Assembly (NCBI RefSeq): GCF_023699985.2
Contig: NC_069694.1
Location: 34,615,073-34,679,072 of the forward strand
Origin: Odocoileus virginianus
Lineage: Eukaryota > Chordata > Mammalia > Artiodactyla > Cervidae
Length of the DNA: 64,000 bases
Direction: 5' to 3'
This document shows, piece after piece, positions 11,751 to 23,550 of the stretch. The notes under the pieces are model-generated. The model saw only the letters and a list, made by a program, of their open reading frames with translations. It had not been told where the DNA came from and ran no database searches. Within the stretch, counting starts at the first letter, position 1. The number at the start of each line of letters is the position of its first letter. Position numbers and translations under genes: made by a program.

Positions 11751-13839
11751 ATCTTTGCCAATCAGTATTATTTTCAACTAAACAAGTATGGACATGAGAA
11801 CTTGCATTTGTTTTTCTGTTAATCTCATTCCATTAATGATATTTAAATAATAATATTAGATAAAGGTAGTAAGGAAACAGGTACCTAAAAGATGTAGCTA
11901 ATTCTGGTCTAGACAAAGCACTTATTTTCTTTATATTTCTCCTGAGTTTTCATTAGACATTTCACTAACAGTCAGTTTTCAAATAAACATAAAATATATT
12001 CTGCTAGAATAGAAAAATGTACAGTTGACAACAGCATATACTACAAGTAGAAACTTAAGCAGTTCTTTGGATAGCTTTAGTCTCTAGTCTATTTATGTCA
12101 TCGGATGCCCAGAACATGAATGTACATGATGTGTACATGATGTGTAACATCTATAAAATTCAGTTCTTTAGACAAATGTCCATCTACTGAAGAAAAACGT
12201 ATGAGTCTCTACTATCCTTCAGATTTTTAGACATGGACTTCAGGGAATTAAGCACATTTAAATTAGCTGTGCAAGGTAGAGCATAGAGATCATCTCATCA
12301 CACAACACTGAGAAAACTATCAAAAACACTTCTTTGAAATTCTCATCTATATTTTAGAGTAGTAGTATTAATTGTCTGCATTCTGCTCCATCTTCATAAC
12401 TCAATGTGTCTAGTTCTACAATCTGTTCATAAAATTGACATCTTTATTGCACCCTTGGGACACAATTTCCCAAAATGAGCTAGCCAAAGGTAGCTTTTTT
12501 TGCTTCCTATGTAAAATGCTATGGTGAATAACATGCATTCCTGCTTCCAAAAGGCAGGAAGAAAATTTATATCTCTAACAATAAGCAAGCTGAAATAAAG
12601 GATTCCATGGTTATAATCAAAACTATTTACTTAGATCATCAAGATGACTTGGGTAATCAGAAGAAATTATCTCTTTAGAGTTTTAATGAAAGGTATTCTG
12701 TACTGCTGAGTACCAGAGAGTTGCAACCAAGATTGCCTTGATTGTGTTACCAATCCTGCCCAATTCTGGCTGCCAGATTCTGTAAACTGTCTACCAAATT
12801 AGTGAGAATAACAGCTGCAAGTCAGAAGTCTAACTTTGTCCAATCACTCATTCAACAATTATTTGAGTGTCAGCCTAGGCACAAGAGTAAGTACAGTTCT
12901 ATCATAGCAAAGGATCTTCCCTACTGAGTGTTTATATCATTTTGGACCATTGCTGATTTGCTAAAACTATCCATCTGAAAATAAAAAACTTGCATTTTAA
13001 TTACTATTTTAGACAGAGCAATGAATGCATACCTCTATTTCTCATTTCTGTTGCAAATTATGTATGTCTAGAAGACAATAGGGCATTGATTTTCAACCAC
13101 AAGTAAACAAGGCATCTGGATTTTGTCTTAATGAGATAAAGTTTAGTCTGTGCTTTCTCAGTGGGATGGTTTTCACTATTTAATTGGTAGCAAAAAACAC
13201 TTCAGCAGCATGTCCTTTTTCTGCCAACAGTGAATTCTATGTGGGAATGAGGTTGCTACAGAAGGCATTCAGATATAAATGCAGCTTTAGAACTAATTAC
13301 ATAAAAATCACAGGAAAAATACAGTTTATCAAGTAACAAAGTAAGGAAGAGGAAACGGAAAGCATTATTTTTTACTCCATGAATCCCCTGAATAATACTG
13401 GAAAAAATATAGAACTTAGCTTCTGTGTTTCTCCATGGAAATCTTTCAAAATGAGGTCAATTTACATTAAACATGCTATTCATATCACAGGTCTTTCTAA
13501 CATCTTCAACATAATCAGGATAACAAACATGAATAGAAGTATGTCACCTGCAATGTTATGCCCCTAAAACACAAATGCAATCAGTACAAAATGAGAAAAA
13601 AAAAAATCCCCAGATACAGAAATGATCATGCCAAAAAAAAAAAAAAAAAATTCTAAAAATGTTAAATGAGACGTGATTAAATAGCAATTACTTAAAGTAG
13701 GGCCTTCCCTAGAGACTACCAGGAAACCTTGTCAACAACTTCACAAAAAGACATTGTATTGCATACAACAGGCAAGAATTGCTAGTTATTAAGCATTAAA
13801 AAAAAAAGTGCAAAACATTTGTTCTCCATTAATGTTTTC
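11751..13839. other. Unique AT-rich DNA with A-runs
   Basis: No gene was recognised. A tandem 'tgtacatgatg' pair lies at 12120-12143, and poly(A) runs at about 13597-13608 and 13633-13650. The open frame at 12742-12927 has no recognisable domain. Confidence 0.5.
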
Positions 13840-14165
13840 AAATTGGACATGTTACTTCCCCACTGAAAACCCTTCAATAGATTCCCAGTGTACTCAGGAT
13901 AAATGTAAAGTCCTTATCAAGGGCAATAGCCCATTCCCACCTCCCCATCTTGATCTGTCCACACTGCATCTCCTCCAGTTACCCTGATCTTTTTCAGTCT
14001 CTCAGATGGCCTTAGTCTTTCCTGCCTTAAAGCTTTTGCATGATGGTTCTTCCTACCTAAAGTTTCCTTTCCTTCTTCTTGAATAACCTCTAGGTATTCT
14101 TTAGGTGGTCAGATGACATTTCTTCAAGGAAGCATGCCTTCATCACCAAACCTAGGCTGCTTATT
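13840..14165 (+). repeat. L2 LINE relic (left part)
   Basis: The L2 3' end, with 'aaacccttcaatagattccc', 'tgtccacactgcatctcct' and 'tcttcaaggaagcatgcctt'. It is interrupted by the Bov-tA that follows and continues on the other side. Confidence 0.75.
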
Positions 14166-14191
14166 GATTTTTATTCTCTCCCATAATACCC

Positions 14192-14391
14192 TTTCTCAGT
14201 CGTGTCCAACTCTTTGAGACCCTGTGGACTATAGACTGCCAGGCTTCTCTGTCCACGGGATTTTCCAGGCAACAATACCAGAATGGGTTGCCATTTCTTT
14301 CTCCAGAGGATCTTCCTGATCCAGGGATCGAACCCAGGTCTCCTGCATTGCAAGCCATTTCTCTGCAGTCTGAGCCAGCAAGGAAGCCCAC
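14192..14391 (-). mobile_element. Bov-tA SINE inserted in L2
   Basis: Reverse-oriented Bov-tA: 'tcagtcgtgtccaactcttt' at the left end, 'gagccagcaaggaagccca' (tRNA head complement) at the right. No clear target duplication was found. It splits an older L2 copy. Confidence 0.9.
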
Positions 14392-14399
14392 CCAAGTGG

Positions 14400-14640
14400 G
14401 TTTCCTTCAGGGTTCTGTTTCTGAGAACCCTGTTCTTTTCCTTCTCAGCACCTACTAGAAACTATAATTACAGAGATTAATAGGATTTTTGTTTGTTTGC
14501 TTGTAATCGTAAGTCTTCCCCATTAGAGTATATGTTCCTCAACCAAACGGACTGTCTTCATTGTTTATCCTTAACCTAGCACAATGCCTGCATATATTCA
14601 CTTATATATTTCTTAAAATAATGGTTAACTTCTCTATCAT
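14400..14640 (+). repeat. L2 LINE relic (right part)
   Basis: Continues the L2 3' end beyond the SINE, with 'agagtatatgttcctcaacc', then 'ggactgtcttcattgttta', then 'cctagcacaatgcctgcat', the order seen at L2 3' termini. Confidence 0.75.
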
Positions 14641-14749
14641 TGAATTGTGTTCCTAAAATTTCTATAGAAAAAGTACCAATCTTTGACACATGCATACTGA
14701 AGTGGACAAAACTATTGCAGTGGGCATATCCTAAACTAATACCAATGAT

Positions 14750-15310
14750 TTAAATCCTTGTATAATTCCCTTTCATTGACTGCAGGAGAAACCTATGACT
14801 TGTTTCTGACCAGCAGAATAAGCAAAGCTGATGGGATGCCTTTCTTATGATTCGATTACATTGTGAAAGATTCTGTCTGAGAAGACAGGGACTCCCTGTG
14901 TTGGCTTTGAAGAAGTAGGCTGTCATGGTCTGAGAGGGGCATGTGGCAAAGAGTGGTGGGCAGATGGTGGGAACTGAGAGCAGACCTCACCAACAGCCAG
15001 GAAAGAAATATGGCTCTTGGTCCAATGGCCATAAGGAAAGGATTTATTCCAGCATCTTGTGGGAACCAAGCAGCGGATCTTTCTCCCCACCCCACTGAGC
15101 CTCGATGAGAGCTCACTCTTGGCTGACAACTGTGCTGTAGCCTGGTAGACGCCCAGCAGGGAACCCGGGGAGCCACACCTAAACTTCTTACCTGCAGAGA
15201 CCAAGGCAGTAGATGGGTGTTATTTTATTTTATTTTATTTTTTTTGATGGGTGTTATTTTAAACTGCTAGTTTTGTGCTATTTTTTACTGTAGCAGGAAA
15301 CTAATACAAC
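14750..15310 (+). repeat. MLT1-type LTR relic (ERVL-MaLR)
   Basis: An ancient solo LTR of the mammalian MaLR group. Diagnostic stretches are 'gacttgtttctgaccagcag' near the start, 'cctcaccaacagccagga' in the middle, and the 3' terminus 'ttattttaaactgctagttt' followed by 'ctgtagcaggaaactaatac'. It has no coding capacity. A (TTTTA)n/poly(T) insertion lies close to the 3' end at 15224-15245. Confidence 0.75.
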
Positions 15311-15610
15311 TGCATTACATCCAAATTAACATCAAGTATCTTCTTTCTTCTTTTTTATTCTGACTTTATCAACTGAGTTTTGGATGATAGAGTGTTTTCC
15401 TTTTTTATTTCTCATTAAAAGAAATATTCTTTCTCCTTTGAGGTATAATCTTAGATGTATTTTTCTTATCAATATATATTCTGATTGGGAGGCTTTAACT
15501 TGTTAAAAATTGAGGGTGCTACAGTGTGCATAGGTTAGAGTGTACTCTTTGGGAGGAGATTTAAAGCTGTTGCAGAAAACACATTACCCAATAGTACAGA
15601 ACAAACTGGA

Positions 15611-15952
15611 TAGGACTTCCCTAGTGGCACAGTGGATAAGAATCTGCCTGCCAATGCAGGAGACATGGGCTAAATCCCTGGTCTGGGAAGATTCCACATG
15701 CTGCGGAGCAACTAAACCCATCTGCCATTACTTACCGAGACCGTGCTCTAGATTCTGTGAGCTGCAACTGCTGAAGCCCTCACACCTACAGCCTATGCTC
15801 CACAACAAGAGAAACCACGGCAATAGGAAGCCTGAACACCGAAATGAAGAGTACCCCTTGCTCGTCACATCTAGAGAAAGCCTGTGCAGCAAAGAAGACC
15901 CAGTGCAACCAAGAATAAAAAATAAAAAGAAAGAAAATCTATTAAAAAAATA
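15611..15952 (+). mobile_element. CHR-2 tRNA-derived SINE, near full length
   Basis: Begins 'aggacttccctagtggcaca' and runs through the CHR-2 body ('ctgcggagcaactaaaccc', 'ctccacaacaagagaaacca', 'agaaagcctgtgcagcaaag') to an A-rich tail near 15914-15952. Decayed flanking repeats AACAAACTGGA and AACAGACTGGA lie near 15600 and 15953. The CHR family is shared by whales, hippos and ruminants, so it predates Bov-tA. The plus-strand frame through it is read-through, not a gene. Confidence 0.92.
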
Positions 15953-17180
15953 AACAGACTGGAGAGCAATACAAAGAATTCAACATGTACATTCAGTGTC
16001 TCTTCAGATATTTTTATTCTCGTTCTCATCCATGACAGGCTGGGGTGGAGCCCCTGCTGGTATCTGGGGCTGAACAAGTGGCCAAGGGCCCGAGAGAGAT
16101 GAGTCTAATTAGACCTGAGCATGCAAAACTCTCTGATATGAGGACTTCTCATAGGAGGCCAGGAACAATTTTGCTTTCACTTGTGTATTCTCTAGATGTA
16201 TAGTTGACATTCAAGAAATACTGATTTTTAACTGAAAGTCAGGAATATCAGAGAATGACGAAGCATGTCAATGATAGCATCTTGAAAGTGGTGTCTTTTG
16301 TTGGTTCTGGAAGATGTGGGCAGATTTGAGAAATAGTTTTTCTCTCATCTTCATGCAATTTAAGGTACTAATTATCTAGTTTTTCCCTAAAAACTGTTTC
16401 TAAAAAAGGTATCATTTGTAGTTTTATTCATTTTGTGAAATGTAATACTACTAATGCAACATGCTCACTTACTTTCACTTCAACCTCCTGGTAATTTTTT
16501 TCAGAATGCTTAATGTTATTATTCAACTTAAAGATATCACTTATGTTTCACTCTGTTGGATATAATTTTCAAATGACCCCTACCCTCTGCATTTCCATAT
16601 TTCTCTTGTCTACCCTGGCCTTGCTTTCTTGGCACACACAGCCCTTGACATGGAAGAAAGAGTTCTGGACATGGACAAAGAAGACCTATGTTTAAATCTG
16701 GGCTCTGTGATCAAGTACACTTCTCTCAGGGACTTATTTTGTATAATAGGCATAATCAATCTCCATTTGTTTATTTCTTGAAGAACTGCTTAGCCTCGAG
16801 GGGAATAAAAATGCACACAATTGCTTCTCCCTGTTTTTGATGACACAAGACCAAAGGGGAGAGGAATAAACAGATAATCCCAGATGGCCTTAAAGGGTTA
16901 TAGTACTTAAGTGTTACAGGGTGTTATTGAGGACAAAGATAATATACACACAAAAATAACCTATAAACTATAAGACCCTCTATTAGTATATAAATATATA
17001 ACAACATATATTTACTATCTATTTCATGGTTGTACCCTATACTTTCCTCTTCTCCACTTTAGTTCAGGCTATATCTCTAGATTATTACCTACACTTAGCT
17101 AAATCCTTCTAAACCTATTTGAAATTCTCATTTTTTTGGCAGCAATTTCTCTGAAGTCCCTCAGTCTAAATACATTGCTT
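15953..17180. other. Unique DNA with a MIR relic near 16640-16770
   Basis: Mostly unrecognised AT-rich DNA. At about 16640-16770 a plus-strand MIR is recognisable from 'gacctatgtttaaatctggg', then 'ctctgtgatcaagtacactt', then 'tgtataataggcataatc'. Confidence 0.55.
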
Positions 17181-17220
17181 CCCACCCCCCCACCCCCCCC
17201 ACCCCCCCCCACCCCCCGCC
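17181..17220. repeat. C-rich simple repeat
   Basis: Runs of 6-9 C separated by single A residues. The minus strand therefore has at least four long G-runs in about 40 nt, which satisfies the usual G-quadruplex pattern; the plus strand could form an i-motif. Confidence 0.9.
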
Positions 17221-17394
17221 TCTCATGTTATAAACTAAATGTCCTTGGGACATTGCTTCTGTGATCCTAAGAGTGATCTAAATTTGGGGTTACTTACCTT
17301 TTCATGTATCAAATAGCAATTTTTAAAAATACAGTGTAAGGTATTTAAGATAACTTTTCAACCTTATGAGTATAAATTACTCCTATGCTCAGGA

Positions 17395-17825
17395 GGTTAA
17401 GAACTTCATAGTCTTAGAGGCAGAGGGAAAGAATTAGACAAGGGCACCAATAATTAATAAGTGGAATGCAGGAGTAAATGCAGTAGGTATTAAAATTTTA
17501 AAAAGGAGCAAAGGATTGCATCTAGTTGGGAGACTCAGGTAAGGCTTCTTAGAGTAAGGTCTTTAAAGAAGCCTGTCAGTATTAATGACATTTCAAAAGC
17601 AAGAGCTAGGGAGTCGGCAGGGAAGAGAACATTTAATTCGGAAACAACCTGAGCAAAAATGTGTTGGCAGAGCTACTGGAAGTATGTTCTGAAACATGTC
17701 AGTTTGGTTGGGATTCGCACTTGGGAAGAAGCTCATGAAGAGAGGAAGCTGAAGAGAAGGCCTTTAATTTGATAGATGGTGGGAAGCTGTGGAAAGCTTC
17801 TACACAGGGACGTCAACAGTCCTCA
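17395..17825 (+). repeat. Probable ancient LINE relic (family uncertain)
   Basis: Words such as 'aggcttcttagagtaaggtc', 'gaacatttaattcggaaaca', 'gcaaaaatgtgttggcagag' and 'agatggtgggaagctgtgg' follow the order of an old mammalian dispersed repeat of CR1/L2/L3 type. The assignment is tentative. Confidence 0.4.
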
Positions 17826-18578
17826 ATAAATAATTCCTAATAGATACTTTTGTTTTATTTCTACTACATTTCAAATGTAGTAGAGCTCCCCTTTGGGAGT
17901 CAATATAAATATTTTAAATATAACACTTTTATTGTGGAAATAAAAACAAACACATATTTTCCATACTCATCGTCAGCTGCCGATCAATTGCTGTTTCATA
18001 AGTTTCTTTCCTCTAGCCCAAGTCCATCTCTTTCCATTTCCCTCAGTTTCTATGTCACTGCACTGTTCTATGGATTTGCTTTAGGTCATGACTAAAGAAG
18101 GAAATGCTGCTATGTTTCCTCAGTAGTGTTTCTCGACTCAATTTTTAAAGTTCTTTCTTGTGATCAATAGGAGCATATTTCTAAAGCAGCCAGCACGGCT
18201 CACAGATGGACCTCTTTCTAGCAGCAGAAAGCTACCTTGGGGAAGGAAACTACTTAGCCTCCTCTGTGGCAGGTACATTAGACATAGCTGACACAGTAAT
18301 TAAATTGATGAAGAGTCAATAGATACTAACGGACTGGGAGGAAAATATAAAAAAGTGCACACACATTCTCCTCCTCTGTTTTTCCTTGAGAATAACTTAT
18401 TTCCTATTACCAACTATGAAAACAAATTAATAATGCAACTGCTTACAATTTTGAAGTAATTTACAACGTCTGTTCATTTTCATATGTTCTCCTGGAAGGG
18501 AGTCTGATTATACCCCCACATATTTCATTTAGATCTAACCACTGAAGGGAAACAGAATATTTTTGAGCAAAACTACCC
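17826..18578. other. Unique DNA
   Basis: No gene or repeat was recognised. The 81-codon frame at 17850-18095 is low-complexity (serine/proline-rich) with no domain. Confidence 0.5.
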
Positions 18579-18586
18579 CAAAATAT

Positions 18587-18817
18587 AGGGCTTCCCAGGT
18601 GGTACTAAGGGAAAAACCCCGCCTGACAATGTGGAAGACATGAGACGAAAGTTTGATCCCTGGGTTGGGAAGAACCCCTGGAGGAGGGCATGGCAACCCA
18701 CTCCAGTATTCTTGCCTGGAGAATTCCCATGGACAGAGGAGCCTAATGGGCTACCGTCCATAGGGTTGCAAAGAGTCAGACATGACTGAAGAAGCTTAGC
18801 ACACATGCATGCACTCA
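18587..18817 (+). mobile_element. Bov-tA SINE
   Basis: Sense-oriented: tRNA-like head 'gggcttcccaggtggtac', BovA body 'ccactccagtattcttgcct', tail 'gcttagcacacatgcatgca'. A short AAAATAT direct repeat flanks it. Confidence 0.93.
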
Positions 18818-19089
18818 AAAATATGTTAGAAAACAATCAGGAGTCTTGAGGTATTTTTATAAAGTACTAGTATGGATGAAGCAGAGCACACAATTCTTTA
18901 AATGCCCACCTGGCTGAGCTTTGCTTCATTTCTGATTGCACTGGATGTAAAAATTTCAGCATCCTGGCATGACCCACACTTCTTACATTTGACAAGTTCG
19001 AGCAAATCATATCAGAATACCATAGTGATGTCATATGAAGAGGTACAAAATGAACCCAAGGTTCTAGGCCAAAGTCCAAGGTTCCAGGT

Positions 19090-19240
19090 TGCTTTTTGCC
19101 TCTAACTACTAAGCTGTATGATAATAAGCTTCATCAATTTTCTGAGATACTTCAGTTTTCTCATTTATTAAACAAATGTTGGCAGGGGAAGTTAGCCTTT
19201 ATGTTTGCTAAGGGTGCTACCAGCTCTAAAATTCTAGGAA
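19090..19240 (+). repeat. MIR SINE relic
   Basis: The MIR core is visible as 'ctactaagctgtatgataa', then 'cttcagttttctcatttatt', then 'gtgctaccagctctaaaatt'. Strongly diverged. Confidence 0.65.
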
Positions 19241-19504
19241 CAAATAAAGCTAGTTTGTTCTTTGATCATTCCTCTGTTCCTGAGTGGAATGCTGTTGATG
19301 GTCATCATCAGCTTCATAATTTTTCACTCCTCCCCAGATGCATCAAACTAAAAACAACCAATAAACACATTAAGGGTCAGAAAAAAAAATCTTTCAATTC
19401 AGAAAATTTAAGAAATATGAGGGACTTAAAAATAAGAAATTTGGGCTGATGCCTCATTTTAGATGGAGAAGTTAGATGACCTGATCATGTCATACATTTG
19501 CTAT

Positions 19505-19694
19505 GAAAGTCAAAGTGTTAGTCACTTAGTCATGTCTGACTCTATGTGACTAGGCTCCTCTGTCCATGGAATTCTCCAGGCAAGAACACTAGAGTGGGTT
19601 GCCATTGCCTTTTCCAGGGGATCTTCCCAACCTAGGGATCGAACCTGGGTCTTCTACATTGCAGGCAGATCCTGAGCCACCAGGGAAGCCCATG
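19505..19694 (-). mobile_element. Bov-tA SINE
   Basis: Reverse-oriented copy with a 19-bp target duplication (CATGTCA-T/C-ACATTTGCTAT) at 19486-19504 and 19695-19713. It lacks part of the 'gaccccatggactgtag' segment, a small internal deletion. Confidence 0.93.
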
Positions 19695-19713
19695 CATGTC
19701 ACACATTTGCTAT

Positions 19714-20350
19714 AGACAGAACCAAAGTCCAAGCCTCCTACCCTCATCCTGCTAAATCTTAGTTGAATGTTCACAATTTCTGATATATTCACTTGCCTTG
19801 AAGCATTATTTGTGATTTTTTTTAAGTTGAAATCACTTTTAAATTGAAATCATTTATTTATGAAATAAATCATATTTATTATAAGAGGAATTCATGTATA
19901 ATCACATTAAATGGAAACAGTATCAACTGCAATCAATAGAAGGCTACCATATATGTAAAATGAAAACAAACCAATGCTTCATCATCTAGTAAAATACTTT
20001 GCTTGCCATAAGCCTGGGGTCTAGGACAGACTCTTTTTTAAAAAACAGAATTTAGCCAAAAACAAAAAAACAGACATTGGCAAACGGAAGGAGATGTCAG
20101 CTAAGTAGAAAAAAAAATAGAAACTCTTGTCTTAATGAGTTCTGAAAAACAGAAACAACTCTATTTACATGCTAGATCAAGATATGATTCCAAGATTACT
20201 TCACCTCCCAATATCTTGACCTCTAACACCACTCCCAAATTAATAATTTACTAGTTCTATTTCACTGCCTCCCAACGCTCTGCAAACTATCTGTAGGAAT
20301 ACATCATCTATATCAATGTTAAGTTGGGTGAGAAGTTGCCTGTCTTCCAG
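19714..20350. other. Unique DNA; possible 3' flank of an exon-like segment
   Basis: No repeat was recognised. Two AATAAA-type words on the minus strand (TTTATT on plus, near 19854 and 19875) lie about 480-500 nt downstream of the minus-strand stop at 20351. Confidence 0.4.
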
Positions 20351-20492
20351 TTAATAGGCTGCATTAAATAGCATGAGCTTCTTGGAGATAATGTCATGAT
20401 CTACAGGTACTGCGGCAGGCTCTTCAAAGACCTTGAAATCATCTGAAAAGTTATTGTTTGATTCCATCAGGGCCAGGCGTGATCTCATTTCT
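20351..20492 (-). other. Candidate terminal coding exon (unconfirmed)
   Basis: On the minus strand a pyrimidine-rich acceptor (caggtttcattttag) precedes a 142-nt segment. It is open in one frame for 46 codons (phase 2 entry) and ends in TAA at 20351-20353. The peptide is mixed and acidic, not low-complexity: it starts EMRSRLALMES, contains DDFKVFEEPAAVPVDHD and ends SKKLMLFNAAY. Possible polyadenylation words follow about 490 nt later. I do not recognise the protein. It could be a true last exon, a decayed one, or chance. Confidence 0.35.
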
Positions 20493-21148
20493 CTAAAATG
20501 AAACCTGACAACTGTGGTTTAGGCATGGCTGATATGTGATGCAACTAGGGCAGACTTGGTTCACAGTCCAAATTTATCAGAATGTGGCAAAAAAATAGGT
20601 TATATAACAAAAAGTAGATCATAACCTTGACTTCTTTTAGTCCTTTAAGCCACCCTACTTCATGAACAAAGTATATTCACTCCTTATTTTCATGTTTAAA
20701 TTTCTGAGTAGAATTTATAAAGCAAAAGCAAAGAGAAATAAGGTGATATGCTCCTGGAGAATGAAAGTAACATCTAAATTTTAGTGGTTAAAATTGTTAA
20801 CTAAAAGTAATTCTTAAAATATTTTTTTAAAGCTATTCCACTCCGAACTGTATTTTCAGCAATTTAATTAAAAAACATTCAAAAATGCAAATATTTGCTT
20901 TTAAAATCAAAATAATTCAATGGTTATCGATGGCAAATTCAACAAATATGACATTAAATGGGCACGTTTTAGGTGTTTCGAGATACAACTTACTGGTTAC
21001 AAGTGAATGGCTGCACCTCACTCCTAAAATGCCTAATTCCAAAGATAAAACATAAAAGCTAGGGACACACACACAAAAAGACAATGGAAAAGTAGACATA
21101 TAGCAGATGAAGGCTGTAAGACAAAAAAAGGATATAAGATGAAGAATT
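20493..21148. other. Unique AT-rich DNA
   Basis: No gene or repeat family was recognised. Confidence 0.5.
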
Positions 21149-21156
21149 ATTAAAAG

Positions 21157-21355
21157 GTAAAGTAAAGTGAAAGTCACTCAGTTGTGTCCAATTCTTAGCG
21201 ACGCCATGGACTATACAGTCCATGGAATTCTCCAGGCCAGAATACTGGAGTGGGCAGCCGTTCCTTTCTCCAGGGCATTTTCTCAACCCAGGGTTCAAAC
21301 CCAGGTCCCCACACTGCAGGCAGATTCTTCACCAGCTAAGCCACCAGGGAACCCC
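21157..21355 (-). mobile_element. Bov-tA SINE
   Basis: Reverse-oriented copy of the subtype with 'ggactatacagtccatgga'. It is flanked by ATTAAAAG at 21149-21156 and 21356-21363. Confidence 0.93.
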
Positions 21356-21363
21356 ATTAAAAG

Positions 21364-22186
21364 CTAAGGTTTTAAATAAAGTTTTTATCTAGAAATCTAT
21401 ATACAGCATTGCACCAATTGACTATCTGAAGAGAATAAAGATGTTTTCACACATACAAAGGACACTAAAATTTAATTTTTCTCTTTCACGTGTTTACTCT
21501 TAAGAAAAGGCTTACAGATGTATTTTACCAACACTAAAGAGCAAACCAGACAAGAAGAAATGAGGTATCTCAAGAGACAGAATGTCCGATAAAAGCAGAG
21601 GATACTTCTGGGGCAAGAGGAAACAGAATCTTAGGTGGACAGCTGTGCAGCAAGCCTGGAGGGGCACCAAGAACCATGCATCTGGGACCGAGGCAAGAGG
21701 GCTCCTAAACTACTGTTTCCAAGGAACAGTGCGCAGATTACATGACGCTTTGGCCTTGCTGGGAGGAATTTTAGAATTTGGTGGAAGCATTGGGGGATAC
21801 ATTAATGTGAGTACTTAGAAATCTAAGGTGCAAGGGGAACAAAGACAGGGACACACAGAGAGAAAGAAAAAACACAGGGAGGTGCAAAAAAAGCAATTAT
21901 TATTTCAATAAAAACAAGACATTGTACAAGAAAATAAATAAATATGATGATCTATACAGTCACGCAGCAAAAAAGTATTATACTACCAGATGGGGGAGAT
22001 AGGAGAGGGGAGCATGTGGCGTGGAAAAGGGAGTTATAATAGAAATAAATTGCAGTTTGCAATAGTTGAAAGTCAATCATGGATGACTAAAAAAGTTAAG
22101 AAACGATAGAATCAACTGTTGATCGAGGAACAGATATGCAAAAAAACAGAAGAAACCAGAGTGTCAAAAGTGAGTGGCTCTGAAAT
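21364..22186. other. Unassigned, purine-rich DNA
   Basis: Possibly an old LINE or LTR relic: 'aaaacacagggaggtgc' and 'agatgggggagataggagag' are purine-rich. No family can be named. The frame at 21582-21818 has no recognised domain. Confidence 0.35.
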
Positions 22187-22197
22187 TTGAAAGGGAT

Positions 22198-22411
22198 GTT
22201 GTTATTGTTTAGTCACTTCAGTCATGTCTGACTCTTAGTGATCCCACAGACTGTAGCCTGCCAGGCTTCTCTGTCCCTGGGCTCTCCCAGGCAAGAATAG
22301 TGGAGTGTGTTGCCACCCTCTTCTCCAGAGGGTCTTCCTGACCCAGGGATCAAACCATCGTGTTCTGCTTGGCAGGTGAATTCTTTACCACTGAGCCACA
22401 AGGGAAACCCC
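22198..22411 (-). mobile_element. Bov-tA SINE
   Basis: Reverse-oriented copy flanked by the perfect 11-bp repeat TTGAAAGGGAT at 22187-22197 and 22412-22422. Confidence 0.94.
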
Positions 22412-22600
22412 TTGAAAGGGATAGGTAAGGAATTATTTGATGTCTGAAAATGTTATGTTTGACAATCATAATATTAATAAAAATATATTACACATTTATT
22501 AATATGTAAATTAAAATAAATACTTCTACTTTGTTAAATTATTGTTAAATACATGTATTGCCAAATAAATTGTTAATTTCTGAAAATATCTATACATAGA

Positions 22601-22824
22601 GAGTTACTTTCCTGGAGGCTCAGCAGTAAAGAATCTGCCTGCAACGCAGCAGCTGCAGGAGATGCAGGTTTAATCCGAGGGTCAGGAAGATCCCCTAGAG
22701 GAGGGCATGGTAACACACTCCAGTATTCTTGCCTGGAGAATCCCATGGACAGAGGAGCCTGGAGGCTACAGTCCATAGGGTTGCAAAGAGTTGGACATGA
22801 CTGAGGTGACTTAGCACACACACA
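22601..22824 (+). mobile_element. Bov-tA SINE
   Basis: Sense-oriented copy: head 'ttcctggaggctcagcagt', body 'cactccagtattcttgcctg', tail 'gacttagcacacacacat'. Imperfect ACATAGAGAG/ACATATAGAGAG repeats flank it. Confidence 0.92.
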
Positions 22825-23164
22825 TATAGAGAGAGAAAAAGAGATATTTCTAGCTACTTCAAATATGTCACTTCTGCAGCATTTAAGTAGCCTACATAGT
22901 ACAACCTCCTCAAAGATTATACAGTTGAGGATAATAATCTATTTACCCTTTAGAGCCCATGGCTTGACCCACATTCACATCATTTAGAGAAACGGACACA
23001 GGCTAAAGCAGCTGATGCCAGTATAGTTTCTTGGGACCTTAATCCATGCAAAGGCAGATGAAGTAGGTAGTTTGACAAATTAGTTTTTTTAACAATTGAA
23101 CTTCATTCTAGATTATTAGAATTTCTTATTGGAAGCCATTGCTAATACTTGTATCTTCACATAA

Positions 23165-23300
23165 TTTCAAATGCTTTGCAAGAACTTTCCTATCTGTCAG
23201 ATTAGTTTAACCTCACACAATCATTAAGAGGTTAAATGACAGATGCTATTATCCTCATTTCAATAATGAGGAAACAGACTCAAAAAACTTAACTGGCTTT
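23165..23300 (+). repeat. MIR SINE relic
   Basis: The conserved MIR 3' region is clear: 'attatcctcatttcaataat' followed by 'gaggaaacagactcaaaaaa'. The 5' part is decayed. Confidence 0.8.
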
Positions 23301-23323
23301 TTTGCTCTGTTTAGTTTTTGAAA

Positions 23324-23550
23324 GGGGCTTCCAAGGTGGTGCTAGTGGTAAAGAATCCACCTGCTGATGCAGGAGACATAAGAGACATGGATTCAACCAC
23401 TGGGTTGGGAAGATCCTTTGGAAGAGGGCATGACAACCCAGTCCAGTATTCTTGCCTGGAGAATCTCATGGACAGAGGAGCCTGGAGGCTACAGTCCATA
23501 GGGTTGCAAAGAGTTGGACACAACTGAAGTGACTTAGCACACATGCATCA
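23324..23550 (+). mobile_element. Bov-tA SINE
   Basis: Sense-oriented copy with the perfect 12-bp target duplication TAGTTTTTGAAA at 23312-23323 and 23551-23562. It lies immediately downstream of a MIR. Confidence 0.95.

Noticed and set aside
15178..15196. Acceptor/donor juxtaposition CTCTGCAG/GTAAGA on the minus strand
   Set aside because: It lies in an MLT1-type LTR with a short pyrimidine tract; weaker than the plus-strand sites and more likely chance.
15540..15953. 137-codon plus-strand frame
   Set aside because: It runs through a near full-length CHR-2 SINE; no domain outside the repeat.
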